From contig JABLXX010000010.1 of the NCBI GenBank assembly GCA_013177825.1, forward strand, positions 62,001 through 126,000: 64,000 bases of DNA, given 5' to 3'. The number at the start of each line of letters is the position of its first letter. Position 1 is the stretch's first letter. This stretch comes from Syntrophaceae bacterium. Lineage in GTDB: Bacteria > Desulfobacterota > Syntrophia > Syntrophales > PHBD01. Shown here piece after piece: positions 1-8,367 of the stretch. A program made the translations under genes and the position numbers. The notes under the pieces were generated by a model. It was given only the letters and a program-made list of their open reading frames with translations. It ran no database searches and was not told the DNA's origin.

Positions 1-2
1 TG

Positions 3-467
3 TTTGATGCGGGGTGCCAGTCGATGCTCCTGGACGGAGACACGGTCCGCCATGGACTCTGCGGGGATCTCGGCTTTTCGGCAAAGGACCGCACCGAGAA
101 CATTCGCCGAGCAGGCGAGGTGGCGAAGCTCTTTTTTGAAGCTGGCAAAATCGTGATCTGTACTTTCATCTCCCCATTTGCCGAAGACCGGGCATTCGTA
201 CGCTCTCTTTTCCCGTCGGGCCGCTTCTTCGAGATTTTCGTCAAGTGCGACCTTGATGTTTGTAAAAGGCGCGATCCGAACGGTCTGTACGGGAAGGCCA
301 TGGTGGGAGAGATCAAGGAGTTTACCGGGATTTCTTCCCCTTACGAGGAACCGCAGCACCCCGAGTGTGTGGTAGAGACCGATCTGCACAGCGTTGAAGA
401 TATTGTCGGTGCACTTTTGAGACAACTTGAAAAGGACGGGATCATCGAAAGGATCTATCTTAGTTAA
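3..467 (+). CDS. cysC: Adenylyl-sulfate (APS) kinase, 5' end cut by the window
   Basis: The reading frame is open to the left edge, so the gene starts outside the window; the in-frame ATG at 24 is internal. The visible part begins just before the LDGDxVRHGL motif typical of APS kinases, continues through the FISPFAEDR segment, and has the family's C-terminal layout (CDLDVCKRRDPNGLY, then FTGISSPYEEP). The P-loop (GLSGSGKST-like) must lie upstream. APS kinase phosphorylates adenylyl sulfate to PAPS, the sulfate donor for sulfotransferases. Placed about 3 kb before a sulfotransferase gene in the same gene run, it probably supplies PAPS for sulfation of a polysaccharide rather than for general sulfate assimilation; that role is inferred from context. 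Confidence 0.93.
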   Translation, partial: FDAGCQSMLLDGDTVRHGLCGDLGFSAKDRTENIRRAGEVAKLFFEAGKIVICTFISPFAEDRAFVRSLFPSGRFFEIFVKCDLDVCKRRDPNGLYGKAMVGEIKEFTGISSPYEEPQHPECVVETDLHSVEDIVGALLRQLEKDGIIERIYLS

Positions 468-487
468 TCAATAGAGGGGAATAGAAA

Positions 488-1606
488 ATGGAACAGATAT
501 ACATGGCCGGTCCATGGATCACCGAGCACGAGATTCGTACGGTAGAAGACGCCATGCGCAACGGGTGGTATGAACATGCTTACGATTACTGTGAGGCCTT
601 CGAGAGGGAATTTGCGAAATATCATGATCGAAAATACGCCCTGATGACGCCTAACTGCACATCAGCCATCCACCTGCTCCTTAGAGGCTTGGATATCCAG
701 GACGGCGATGAGGTTATCATACCGGAATGCACCTGGATTGCCACCGCGGCGCCCGTAAGTTACCAGAGAGCAAAACCCGTGTTCTGCGACATCGATCCGG
801 ACCACTGGTGCCTGGATCCCGCGTCGGCGGAAAAGTACATCACTTCACGGACCAAGGCGCTGATTTTTGTCGATCTCTTCGGCAACATGCCCCATATTGA
901 ACGCATCGAGGAACTCTGTATGAAACGTGGCATTCACCTCATCGAGGATGCCGCGGAGGCTCTGGGAAGCACCTACCGGGGCGTGCGGGCGGGTAAATTC
1001 GGTGTGGGGTCTGTCTTCAGCTTCCATCGGACCAAGACCATCACCACCGGCGAGGGGGGAATCCTCCTGCTTGATGATGACCGGCTCTTTGAGCGGTGCA
1101 AGTTCCTCCGGGACCATGGCCGCGTGGAAGGCATTCCATATTATAACTCGGAAGTGGCCTTCAAATACATGCCCTTCAACGTACAGGCAGCCCTTGGATA
1201 TGCCCAGTTCCAGCGACTCCAGGAACTGGTGGACAAGAAGCGTGAGATATACCGCCTATACAAGGAGAAACTGCAGGATATCCGGGATCTTCAATTTAAT
1301 GACGAGCGAGAGGGAGTTTATAACAGTGTCTGGATCACAGGCCTTGTTTTCGGCCGCAGCCACAATATTTCCAAGCGGGAGGCCATTGCGCGCCTTGAGA
1401 CGCTGGGCGTTCCATCAAGGCCTTTCTTCTATCCCCTGACATCGCTCCCGGCCTATCCAGAATATAGCGAGGATGAATTCCGGCAGCGGAATCCCGTAGC
1501 TTACGATATCGCCTCCCGGGGAATCAATCTACCCGGAGCACTGAACCTGACAGAGGAGCAGATCGATTTCGTCTGCAGCGGGATCAGGAAAATTCTCTCA
1601 CCATGA
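488..1606 (+). CDS. DegT/DnrJ/EryC1/StrS-family sugar aminotransferase
   Basis: PLP-dependent enzyme that aminates a keto sugar on a nucleotide carrier. The 372-residue length fits the family. Asp154 in the IEDAAEA motif should contact the pyridine nitrogen, and Lys183 in HRTKTITTGEGG is the expected Schiff-base lysine. Because the lysine is present, this is an aminotransferase rather than a ColD-like 3-dehydratase, which carries His there. The sequence resembles perosamine-synthetase-type members, but the substrate is not settled. It begins 21 bases after the APS kinase, with a GGGGA Shine-Dalgarno, and overlaps the next gene by ATGA, so the genes are probably co-transcribed and translationally coupled. 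Confidence 0.92.
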   Translation: MEQIYMAGPWITEHEIRTVEDAMRNGWYEHAYDYCEAFEREFAKYHDRKYALMTPNCTSAIHLLLRGLDIQDGDEVIIPECTWIATAAPVSYQRAKPVFCDIDPDHWCLDPASAEKYITSRTKALIFVDLFGNMPHIERIEELCMKRGIHLIEDAAEALGSTYRGVRAGKFGVGSVFSFHRTKTITTGEGGILLLDDDRLFERCKFLRDHGRVEGIPYYNSEVAFKYMPFNVQAALGYAQFQRLQELVDKKREIYRLYKEKLQDIRDLQFNDEREGVYNSVWITGLVFGRSHNISKREAIARLETLGVPSRPFFYPLTSLPAYPEYSEDEFRQRNPVAYDIASRGINLPGALNLTEEQIDFVCSGIRKILSP

Positions 1607-2646
1607 GCGAACACAAAAGGAAAGGGGCGGATTCAATGGCAAAAAAGCGGAGTTTCAAGGTCCCCAGCCTAAAAGGCTTGAGGGTTCTGGTGACGGGAGG
1701 ATTGGGATTCATAGGGAGCAATCTTACTCGCCGCTGCCTTGAGCTGGGAGCCCGTGTGACTGTCTTCGATTGCCTTGATCCTCGTTCCGGCGGGAATTTG
1801 TTCAACGTCCGGGATATCAAGGACGATATTGATCTCTATTTTTACGATATTCTCACATTTGAGAATGTCTGCCAACATATCATCAACAAGGATATTGTGT
1901 TCAACTGCGCAGCATCGACCTCTCATCCTTTCTCCATGCGGGAGCCATGGATCGATCTCGATGTGAACAGCCGCGGCGTGATTAATCTCCTGGAAGCCAT
2001 CCGGCGTTTCAACCCGGACGTGAAATTCATTCATCTGGGCACGAGCACCCAGCTTGGCCGGCTCCATTATCAGCCTGCCGATGAAAACCATCCAGAGTTC
2101 CCCGCAGATATTTATTCAGCCAACAAGAGCGTGTCTGAGAAGTTTGTCCTTATCTATGCTACGGCCTATCAAATGAGGGCATCCGTCATCCGGCTGTCCA
2201 ACGTCTTCGGACCCCGAGCCAGCATTCACAGTTCAGATTTTACATTCAACAACTATTTTGTCGGTCTTGCCCTCCAGGGCAAGGAGGTAACTGTTTTCGG
2301 AGATGGAAGTCAGAAGAGGAATGTAATCTTTGTGGACGATGCCGTATCTGCCCTCATTCTTGCCTCCCGCAGCGATGCTGTAGATGGCCAGACCTGGTTC
2401 GTCGTAGGAGACGAGCATTACAGTGTCGCGGATATTGCACGGGCGACGGTAGAACACATAGGGTCCGGCCGGGTTCGGTTCGTCGAATGGCCGAAAGGGA
2501 AGAAGGCAATAGACGTCGGCGACGCGATACTCAGTAATCAAAGGTTCAAGTCGATCATACCCTGGGCCGCCCAGGACACCCTGGGAAGCGGACTGATCAA
2601 GACGAGGGAATACTACCGGGACTGCCTGGCAGCCTACCTGAGGTAA
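1603..2646 (+). CDS. NAD-dependent epimerase/dehydratase (extended SDR)
   Basis: Nucleotide-sugar modifying enzyme. Residues 31-38 carry the TGGLGFIG dinucleotide-binding loop, and Tyr171/Lys175 (YSANK) form the SDR catalytic pair, with a Ser/Thr-rich GTSTQ strand before it. A VFGPR segment and an FxDD-like VDDAVSALI region follow, as usual in UDP-glucose-4-epimerase-like proteins. The start chosen overlaps the aminotransferase stop by ATGA; an internal ATG at 1636 would remove an 11-residue polar leader and is also possible. The exact substrate cannot be read from sequence. The neighbours (aminotransferase, second SDR, sulfotransferase) point to making an amino or deoxy sugar for the same glycan. 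Confidence 0.9.
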   Translation: MSEHKRKGADSMAKKRSFKVPSLKGLRVLVTGGLGFIGSNLTRRCLELGARVTVFDCLDPRSGGNLFNVRDIKDDIDLYFYDILTFENVCQHIINKDIVFNCAASTSHPFSMREPWIDLDVNSRGVINLLEAIRRFNPDVKFIHLGTSTQLGRLHYQPADENHPEFPADIYSANKSVSEKFVLIYATAYQMRASVIRLSNVFGPRASIHSSDFTFNNYFVGLALQGKEVTVFGDGSQKRNVIFVDDAVSALILASRSDAVDGQTWFVVGDEHYSVADIARATVEHIGSGRVRFVEWPKGKKAIDVGDAILSNQRFKSIIPWAAQDTLGSGLIKTREYYRDCLAAYLR

Positions 2647-2651
2647 AAATA

Positions 2652-3620
2652 ATGCGCTTTGTCATCACGGGAGCACTCGGCCATATAGGATCCTTCCTGA
2701 TCCGGGAGTTGCCCCGGGCATTCCCGGATTCGGAAATCCTCATGGTTGATAACCTGAAGACGAACCGATACTGTTCCCTTTTCAACCTTCCCCGTGAAGG
2801 GCGATATCGCTTCCTCGAGGCGGACGTCCTGAGTGCGGATCTTCCGGCTGTGTTTGCAGGGGCCGATGTGGTGATTCACCTGGCCGCCGTTACGGACGCC
2901 GCTGCGAGTTTCTCCAACCCGGAAGAAGTGGAGCGGGTCAATTACCGGGGAACCGTAATGGTGGCAAAAGCCAGCCTCGCCGCAGGCTGTTCTCTGATTC
3001 ACATGTCTTCAACAAGCGTCTATGGGACGCAAGCACAGGTTGTTGACGAGGATTGCTCCCCTGAGGAGCTGCAACCACAGAGCCCTTACGCGGAAGCCAA
3101 ACTCAAGGAAGAAGCGGTCCTACGGGAATTGGGGAACTCCGGCTCCCTGCGTTTCATCACCCTGCGCAATGGAACCATCTGCGGGATTTCTCCAGGGATG
3201 CGCTTTCATACAGCAGTCAACAAGTTCTGCTGGCAAGCTGTCACCGGTCGGCCTATCACGGTGTGGAGAACTGCCCTGCACCAGAAACGGCCCTACCTGT
3301 GCTTGAGCGATGCCGCGGAAGCGATTGTTTATGTCATTCGCCATAACCTCTTCGATGGGAAGATCTACAACGTCCTGACGGACAATCTGACGGTTCAGCA
3401 GATTATCCATTACATCGAGAGAGACATCCCCCACACTCGGATCGAGTATGTCGATTCGCCCATCATGAACCAGTTGTCCTACGAGGTATCCAGTGCCCGC
3501 TTCTGTGCCCTGGGCTTTGCATTTAGCGGGAAACCGGAAGAATCCATCCGCGATACGATTTCGATGCTGGCTGCGGCGGGAGGATACGGGTCAATCGAGC
3601 ACGTTCGGGAGCAGAGATGA
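2652..3620 (+). CDS. NAD-dependent epimerase/dehydratase (extended SDR)
   Basis: Second SDR-type sugar-nucleotide enzyme, 322 residues. GALGHIG at residues 7-13 is the cofactor-binding loop, and Tyr146/Lys150 in SPYAEAK are the catalytic pair; SSTSVYG precedes them. It starts 5 bases after the previous stop and overlaps the sulfotransferase start by ATGA. With its neighbour at 1603 it could act in sequence (dehydration, reduction or epimerisation) on one nucleotide sugar, but neither substrate is identifiable. It is not a Gmd-type dehydratase, since the GxxGQDG and GILFNHES motifs are missing. Confidence 0.89.
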   Translation: MRFVITGALGHIGSFLIRELPRAFPDSEILMVDNLKTNRYCSLFNLPREGRYRFLEADVLSADLPAVFAGADVVIHLAAVTDAAASFSNPEEVERVNYRGTVMVAKASLAAGCSLIHMSSTSVYGTQAQVVDEDCSPEELQPQSPYAEAKLKEEAVLRELGNSGSLRFITLRNGTICGISPGMRFHTAVNKFCWQAVTGRPITVWRTALHQKRPYLCLSDAAEAIVYVIRHNLFDGKIYNVLTDNLTVQQIIHYIERDIPHTRIEYVDSPIMNQLSYEVSSARFCALGFAFSGKPEESIRDTISMLAAAGGYGSIEHVREQR

Positions 3621-4537
3621 TATACAAGGTTATTCACATTGGAGCGAACAAAAGTGGTTCCACGACCCTGCAGCGAAAGGTTTTTCCCTACAGCAGTAGA
3701 CTGGTTTACATGGGCGAAGACGGGGAAGGATATGAAGATTATCGGGACATCGTAAACTCCCTTGTGACCGATGACGATATCTACTTCCGCTTCGAGCAGG
3801 CCCGGGCTTTGTTCGACCGTTTTCTCTCCCTGGCTGAGGGTAAGACTTTTCTCTATTCCAACGAGGACATCATGACGAGCCGCACTCCGGCTTTGTGCGC
3901 ACAACGACTGTACAGGCTCATGCCTGACGCGCGGATTCTGATGGTCGTGAGGAACCAACTGACGGCAATCCCCTCCTGGTATGCGAACCATGGGGCTTAT
4001 CTTCGTCATGTGCCCCGCTGCTATTTCAGACGCTATGTGTCTTTCGATAGCTGGATGGATTACTGTACAAACTTCATCCGCTACAGTCCCATCGACGGGT
4101 TCTTCTATCACCGGATTGCCAGCCTCTATGCCTCCCTGTTTGGCCGGGAGAATGTCCATGTCCTCCTTTACGAGGACTTCGTGCATCGTCGGGAGAAATT
4201 CATGAAGGATCTCTGCCGCATCCTCAGAATCGATGCAGACGACGCGCTGAGGCGTCTGGAGGGAGGAAGGGAGCGAAGACGCAATACGGACAGGGAGTTG
4301 AGATACCATCGTTTCCGCGACGGTTTTTTCCGGTGTATCCCCCTGAGCCGCTACGCCCCCTTCGGTAATGCGCTCAAGAGGGTATGGGCAGACTATTTAG
4401 AGAAGGGGCCTCCGGCGGATGGATTCATGTCGGATGCTTGGAGGAAACGGATCATCGAGCTTTACCGTGACGATAACTCAGGACTGGCAAGCGAGTATGG
4501 CCTTCCTCTGCGGGATCACGGATATCCGATGGATTGA
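3617..4537 (+). CDS. Sulfotransferase family protein (PAPS-dependent)
   Basis: The N-terminus HIGANKSGSTTLQ (residues 7-19) matches the 5'-phosphosulfate-binding loop of PAPS sulfotransferases, which is a P-loop variant, and ILMVVRNQLTAIPSWY further on matches the 3'-phosphate-binding region (Arg, then Ser). The 306-residue length is normal. The protein should transfer sulfate from PAPS to a sugar hydroxyl. It would act at the cytoplasmic face, as there is no signal peptide or membrane segment. The APS kinase at the left edge of the window would make the donor. The ATGA overlap with the preceding SDR gene indicates coupling. The acceptor is unknown; a residue of the O-antigen or exopolysaccharide is the simplest guess. 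Confidence 0.86.
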   Translation: MIYKVIHIGANKSGSTTLQRKVFPYSSRLVYMGEDGEGYEDYRDIVNSLVTDDDIYFRFEQARALFDRFLSLAEGKTFLYSNEDIMTSRTPALCAQRLYRLMPDARILMVVRNQLTAIPSWYANHGAYLRHVPRCYFRRYVSFDSWMDYCTNFIRYSPIDGFFYHRIASLYASLFGRENVHVLLYEDFVHRREKFMKDLCRILRIDADDALRRLEGGRERRRNTDRELRYHRFRDGFFRCIPLSRYAPFGNALKRVWADYLEKGPPADGFMSDAWRKRIIELYRDDNSGLASEYGLPLRDHGYPMD

Positions 4538-4583
4538 CGGCGGCCTGCCAGTTCAGTCAAACGAAAAGCGAGGTAACAAGAGA

Positions 4584-5336
4584 ATGTCAGAGAAAAAACT
4601 ATATACCCGCCAAGAGTTTGAGGAAGTGCGGCGCAACGGCGCCAGGGAAATGATGGCGGACAAGCAGTTGGTCCATGATGCACTCGACGTCAAGGTCCGG
4701 GCAGGCCGCTATTTCTGGGTTCATCAGACGACTTGGCTTGGAGAACCCATTCTGCAACTTCCCCAGGATATGTTTGCAATCCAGGAAATCGTTTTCCGAA
4801 CCCGTCCTCGTTACATCATCGAACTGGGGGTGGCTTGGGGCGGTTCGCTGCTGTTCTATTCATCCTTGATGCAGATTCTCGGTGGGGATCGGATTGTCGG
4901 TGTCGATATCTTCGTTCCGGACGATCTCGTGGAACGCTTGAAATCACACGGACCGATTTCAGAAAGGATCACCCTGCTGCAGGGATCCTCCGTAGAGAAA
5001 GATACGGTCGAACGGATAAGAGAAATCGTCGGTCCGTCGAGAGACGTAATGGTAATCCTCGATTCGCATCATTCCCATGACCACGTCTTGAAGGAATTGA
5101 GACTTTACTCCCCGTTGATCGGGAAGAACCATTATCTCGTCTGTTCCGATACAGTCATCGAATACCAACCCGCAGCGGACTACCGGCCTCGCCCTTGGGG
5201 AAAAGGAAACAACCCCAAAACCGCCCTTGACGAATTCCTCAATGAAAACGACCGGTTCATAATGGATCGGGAGGTCGACGACAAGCTTCTCTTCACTTGT
5301 ATCCCGGGTGGGTACTTGAAATGCTGTAGGGATTGA
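4584..5336 (+). CDS. CmcI-like cephalosporin hydroxylase / sugar O-methyltransferase family protein
   Basis: The sequence has a Rossmann-type start (YIIELGVAWGGSLLFYSS) followed by VGVDIF and VILDSHHSHDHVLKEL, the layout of the CmcI / rhamnosyl O-methyltransferase family. Members are class I SAM-dependent methyltransferases despite the name 'cephalosporin hydroxylase', and many sit in polysaccharide loci. The frame is open upstream to 4419, but I chose ATG 4584 because residues before it overlap the sulfotransferase and look non-native, and an AGG-containing purine stretch lies about 8-12 bases upstream. Predicted 250 residues. A likely role is O-methylation of a sugar in the same glycan. Confidence 0.82.
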   Translation: MSEKKLYTRQEFEEVRRNGAREMMADKQLVHDALDVKVRAGRYFWVHQTTWLGEPILQLPQDMFAIQEIVFRTRPRYIIELGVAWGGSLLFYSSLMQILGGDRIVGVDIFVPDDLVERLKSHGPISERITLLQGSSVEKDTVERIREIVGPSRDVMVILDSHHSHDHVLKELRLYSPLIGKNHYLVCSDTVIEYQPAADYRPRPWGKGNNPKTALDEFLNENDRFIMDREVDDKLLFTCIPGGYLKCCRD

Positions 5337-5343
5337 GTGCGGC

Positions 5344-6336
5344 ATGTCTTCTGTGAAGCCGCTTTTTTCGATTGGTGTCACGGCCTATAATCGGAATGAT
5401 TTGCTGCGTGAGAGTCTTCATTCTCTTCTGATGCAGGAATTTGCTGACTTTGAAGTCATTGTAGGGAATGATTACCCTCCGTCACCGATTTCCAGCGAGA
5501 TTTTGGGAATCGAAGATTCCCGGATCCGTCTGGTCAATTATCCGGAAAACATCGGTCCTATCAACAACGCAAACACCTTGCTGGCCATGGCCAAGGGAAG
5601 CTATTTCACATGGCTGGCCGATGATGACATTCTCCTTCCGAATTATCTTAAGGCAGTCTATGATGGATTGGGTACGAGTAACAATATATCCTGTGTCTTC
5701 ACATCGTACTGTCAGGGGGAACATCTTCCAGAAAACCTTGAATCCAAGATAGACAGGGTCGAACTGTTTGAGGGTTCCGACTTCTTGAATCGATACCTCC
5801 TGCGCGATTTTCGGGTTATTGGTAATTATGGTGTATTTGAAACAGAATGCCTGCGAGGCATTGGAGGCATGGTACATCTGGGTAACGGCTATTTTTCACC
5901 GTATTCGGACAATCTATTGGCGATTCAAGCGGGGCTTCTGAGTCACATTATGTTTATCCATGCAGATCTTGTCTTTTTCAGGACCCACGAATCGTCCTCA
6001 TCTTATGGGAATGCCAACATCGAAATATACAGGACTGCTCAGAGGGATCTCCTTTCCAAGAGCATTGATATTCTAAAGAATACCGGGGGAAATGGCGTTT
6101 TTCAGGTAAACCTCTTTCGGCTTCTCCAATGGTGTATTCTGGACTTTGAAAGCGTTGTCCGTAGGTCAGAAGCGATCGGCGTTCGTCAGGCTGGGGCTTA
6201 TCTGTCTTTTGTCAATCAATATCTGCCATATCTAAAAGGCTCCCCTTATTATGGGCAGACTCTCAGAATGGTATTGCGAATTATCATGAAATACGTAAGG
6301 GACTTTGTCCTCAGACCGAAACGGACGGGTGCGTGA
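5344..6336 (+). CDS. Family 2 glycosyltransferase
   Basis: GT-A fold inverting glycosyltransferase, 330 residues. The N-terminus FSIGVTAYNRNDLLRESLHSL is the usual GT2 opening, followed by FEVIVGNDYP and the metal/nucleotide-binding acidic run in WLADDDILLP (a DxD-like motif). No membrane segments, so it acts on lipid-linked sugar at the cytoplasmic face. Third codon positions here are visibly richer in A/T than in genes to the right, suggesting different ancestry for this stretch. It overlaps the next gene by GTGA. Donor and acceptor sugars are unknown. Confidence 0.88.
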   Translation: MSSVKPLFSIGVTAYNRNDLLRESLHSLLMQEFADFEVIVGNDYPPSPISSEILGIEDSRIRLVNYPENIGPINNANTLLAMAKGSYFTWLADDDILLPNYLKAVYDGLGTSNNISCVFTSYCQGEHLPENLESKIDRVELFEGSDFLNRYLLRDFRVIGNYGVFETECLRGIGGMVHLGNGYFSPYSDNLLAIQAGLLSHIMFIHADLVFFRTHESSSSYGNANIEIYRTAQRDLLSKSIDILKNTGGNGVFQVNLFRLLQWCILDFESVVRRSEAIGVRQAGAYLSFVNQYLPYLKGSPYYGQTLRMVLRIIMKYVRDFVLRPKRTGA

Positions 6337-7196
6337 TCGTTCGTTTCGTTCGAATGCTCAAGGCAAAAAGGGACCTTTGGAACCGGGACACTCGCATCCG
6401 GAGGTACGTTGCGTCCGATCGGAAGCCCTGGAGCATCGGGTATGGGGAATTCCGAGAAAAGACCATCAAAGAGTACTTGAGCGACAGAGATGTAATCCGT
6501 CGATTTCGGGATAAAAGCCTCCTGCCTTCCAAGTACGGGTATCGCCTTGATGAGAGGGTTATCGAACTCCCTTGGGTACTGGCCCGACTGAACCGTGCAG
6601 AGACGATGCTATTGGACGCCGGGTCCGCCCTGAATCATGATTACCTGCTTTCGCACGAAGCCCTGGAACGCAAGACGCTTGTTATCGTCACCCTTGCACC
6701 GGAGCAGACATTTCCATCACCCAGTGTCTCCTACCTATACGGCGATCTGAGGAAAACCATTATAAAGAGCGACTGTTTCGATGAAATCGTCAGCATCTCG
6801 ACCCTCGAACACGTCGGCATGAACAACACGCTTCTTTATACGAAAGATCAGGCGTTCGACGAGAGCAGTCCCCTGGATTTCGAAGCGGTGATTGTTGAAC
6901 TCAAGCGTCTGCTCAAACCCGGCGGCCGTCTTTTTATCACCGTGCCATATGGAGTTTATGAGAATCACGGCTGGCTGCAGCAGTTCGACCGGGCGATGGT
7001 GGAGAGGGTGCAGCGGGTTTTTGACGGCAGCAGCGCGGAGGTCTCCTATTACCGCTACAACGAGGACGGTTGGAACATCTCCACGGCGGAGGCCTGCGCG
7101 GACTGTCGGTATTTCGATATCCACCGAAAGTCCGATTACGATCCGGATTACGCCGCGGCGGCCCGGGCCGTCGCCTGCCTGGAACTGGTGAAATAA
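6333..7196 (+). CDS. Class I SAM-dependent methyltransferase-like protein
   Basis: A 287-residue protein with LLDAGSALNHDYLL (a motif I-like strand-loop), SIS/TLEHVGM in the middle and LKRLLKPGGRLFITVPYG, the post-motif III signature common in class I methyltransferases. The start is GTG at 6333, giving a GTGA overlap with the upstream glycosyltransferase; an ATG at 6354 is a weaker alternative. Its motif I departs from the usual GxGxG, so SAM binding is likely but not certain, and a non-methyltransferase role for this fold is possible. Context suggests modification of a sugar or lipid-linked intermediate. Confidence 0.74.
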   Translation: MIVRFVRMLKAKRDLWNRDTRIRRYVASDRKPWSIGYGEFREKTIKEYLSDRDVIRRFRDKSLLPSKYGYRLDERVIELPWVLARLNRAETMLLDAGSALNHDYLLSHEALERKTLVIVTLAPEQTFPSPSVSYLYGDLRKTIIKSDCFDEIVSISTLEHVGMNNTLLYTKDQAFDESSPLDFEAVIVELKRLLKPGGRLFITVPYGVYENHGWLQQFDRAMVERVQRVFDGSSAEVSYYRYNEDGWNISTAEACADCRYFDIHRKSDYDPDYAAAARAVACLELVK

Positions 7197-7202
7197 CACT
7201 TC

Positions 7203-8333
7203 ATGCGCGATCCCCTTCATCTCGTCGTCGACGGCATCATCTACCAGTCCCAGTCCACGGGAGGGATCTCCCGGCTGTTCACGGAGATCCTTCCCCGCAT
7301 GTGCGCACAGGACGAGGCGGTGGACATGACCCTGTTCGTTGTGGGGAACAGCAGCCAGGCGCTGCCGGTGCATCCGCGGATCCACCCCTTGCGGATTTTC
7401 GATCCGCAGCCGTTTCTCCGTCCGTCCTTCCTCTGGCGCTCCCTGGAGGAGCCCGCCCGGAAGGCCATGCTTCGTCTCCGGTTGGGCACCGGCCGCGGCA
7501 AGATATGGCATTCGACGTATTTTTCGGAACCGGGACGCTGGGAGGGGAGGCAGGTCTTCACCGTGGCAGACATGATCCACGAGCGATATCCGGAGCTGTT
7601 CGGAGGTCCGGGCGGCGACGCCTTCCGGGCCTTGCGGAAGCGCTGCGTTCTCTCGGCCGACGCCGTCCTGTGCATCTCCGAGGCGACCCGCAACGACGTC
7701 CGCGATCTGTACGACTGGGATTCCGACAGGCTCCACGTGGTCCACCTGGCCTGCAGCGATTTCTTCCGGCCTCTTCAAGACGAAGAGTCGGGGAACAGTC
7801 GATCCGGCGAAAGACCCTTTCTCCTCTATGTAGGTTCCCGAGCTCACTACAAGAACTTCGACAGACTCCTCCGGGCCTACAGCCGCTGGCCGATGAGGCG
7901 GGACTTGACGCTCCTCGTCGTCGGACCTCCCTGGACGCCCGGCGAGGTCGAATCCTTGCGGGTGCTGGGCATCTCCGATCATGTGCGCCTGTTCACGAAT
8001 GTCGACGACGAGGCCCTTTGCAGGCTCTACAACCGGGCCGCGGCCTTTCTCTACCCCTCCCTCTACGAAGGATTCGGCATTCCCCTGCTGGAGGCCATGG
8101 CCTGCGGATGTCCCGTGGTGGCTTCCCGGATCGCAACGACGGTGGAGATAGCCGCGGATTGTCCCATCTATTTCGAGGCTCTCGACGGGGATTCCCTGCT
8201 GTCCGCCCTCGATCAGGCGATGGAGGAGGGGCGAAATTCGCATCGCACCCGTGCCGGTCTTGCCCATGCCGGCGGGTATTCCTGGGACCGGACGGCCGGT
8301 GAAACGCTGCGCGTGTATCGGGGCCTCCAATGA
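7203..8333 (+). CDS. Family 4 (GT-B) glycosyltransferase
   Basis: Retaining glycosyltransferase of 376 residues. The N-terminus has a glycine-rich acceptor-side loop (STGGISRLFTE). LLYVGSRAHYKNFDRLL begins the C-terminal domain, and YEGFGIPLLEAMACGCPVVAS carries the E-x7-E nucleotide-sugar-binding motif of GT4 enzymes. It starts 6 bases after the methyltransferase-like gene. From this gene on, the coding sequence becomes distinctly G+C-rich. Likely extends the O-unit on undecaprenyl diphosphate; the sugar is unknown. Confidence 0.9.
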   Translation: MRDPLHLVVDGIIYQSQSTGGISRLFTEILPRMCAQDEAVDMTLFVVGNSSQALPVHPRIHPLRIFDPQPFLRPSFLWRSLEEPARKAMLRLRLGTGRGKIWHSTYFSEPGRWEGRQVFTVADMIHERYPELFGGPGGDAFRALRKRCVLSADAVLCISEATRNDVRDLYDWDSDRLHVVHLACSDFFRPLQDEESGNSRSGERPFLLYVGSRAHYKNFDRLLRAYSRWPMRRDLTLLVVGPPWTPGEVESLRVLGISDHVRLFTNVDDEALCRLYNRAAAFLYPSLYEGFGIPLLEAMACGCPVVASRIATTVEIAADCPIYFEALDGDSLLSALDQAMEEGRNSHRTRAGLAHAGGYSWDRTAGETLRVYRGLQ

Positions 8334-8367
8334 CAGCCGGACAGCGACGCCCCATGGGTTCTCCGCA

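Noticed and set aside
8251-8367. Upstream extension of Gmd by 39 residues
   Set aside because: It overlaps the preceding glycosyltransferase gene, and the extra residues do not precede the Rossmann loop in known Gmd proteins.
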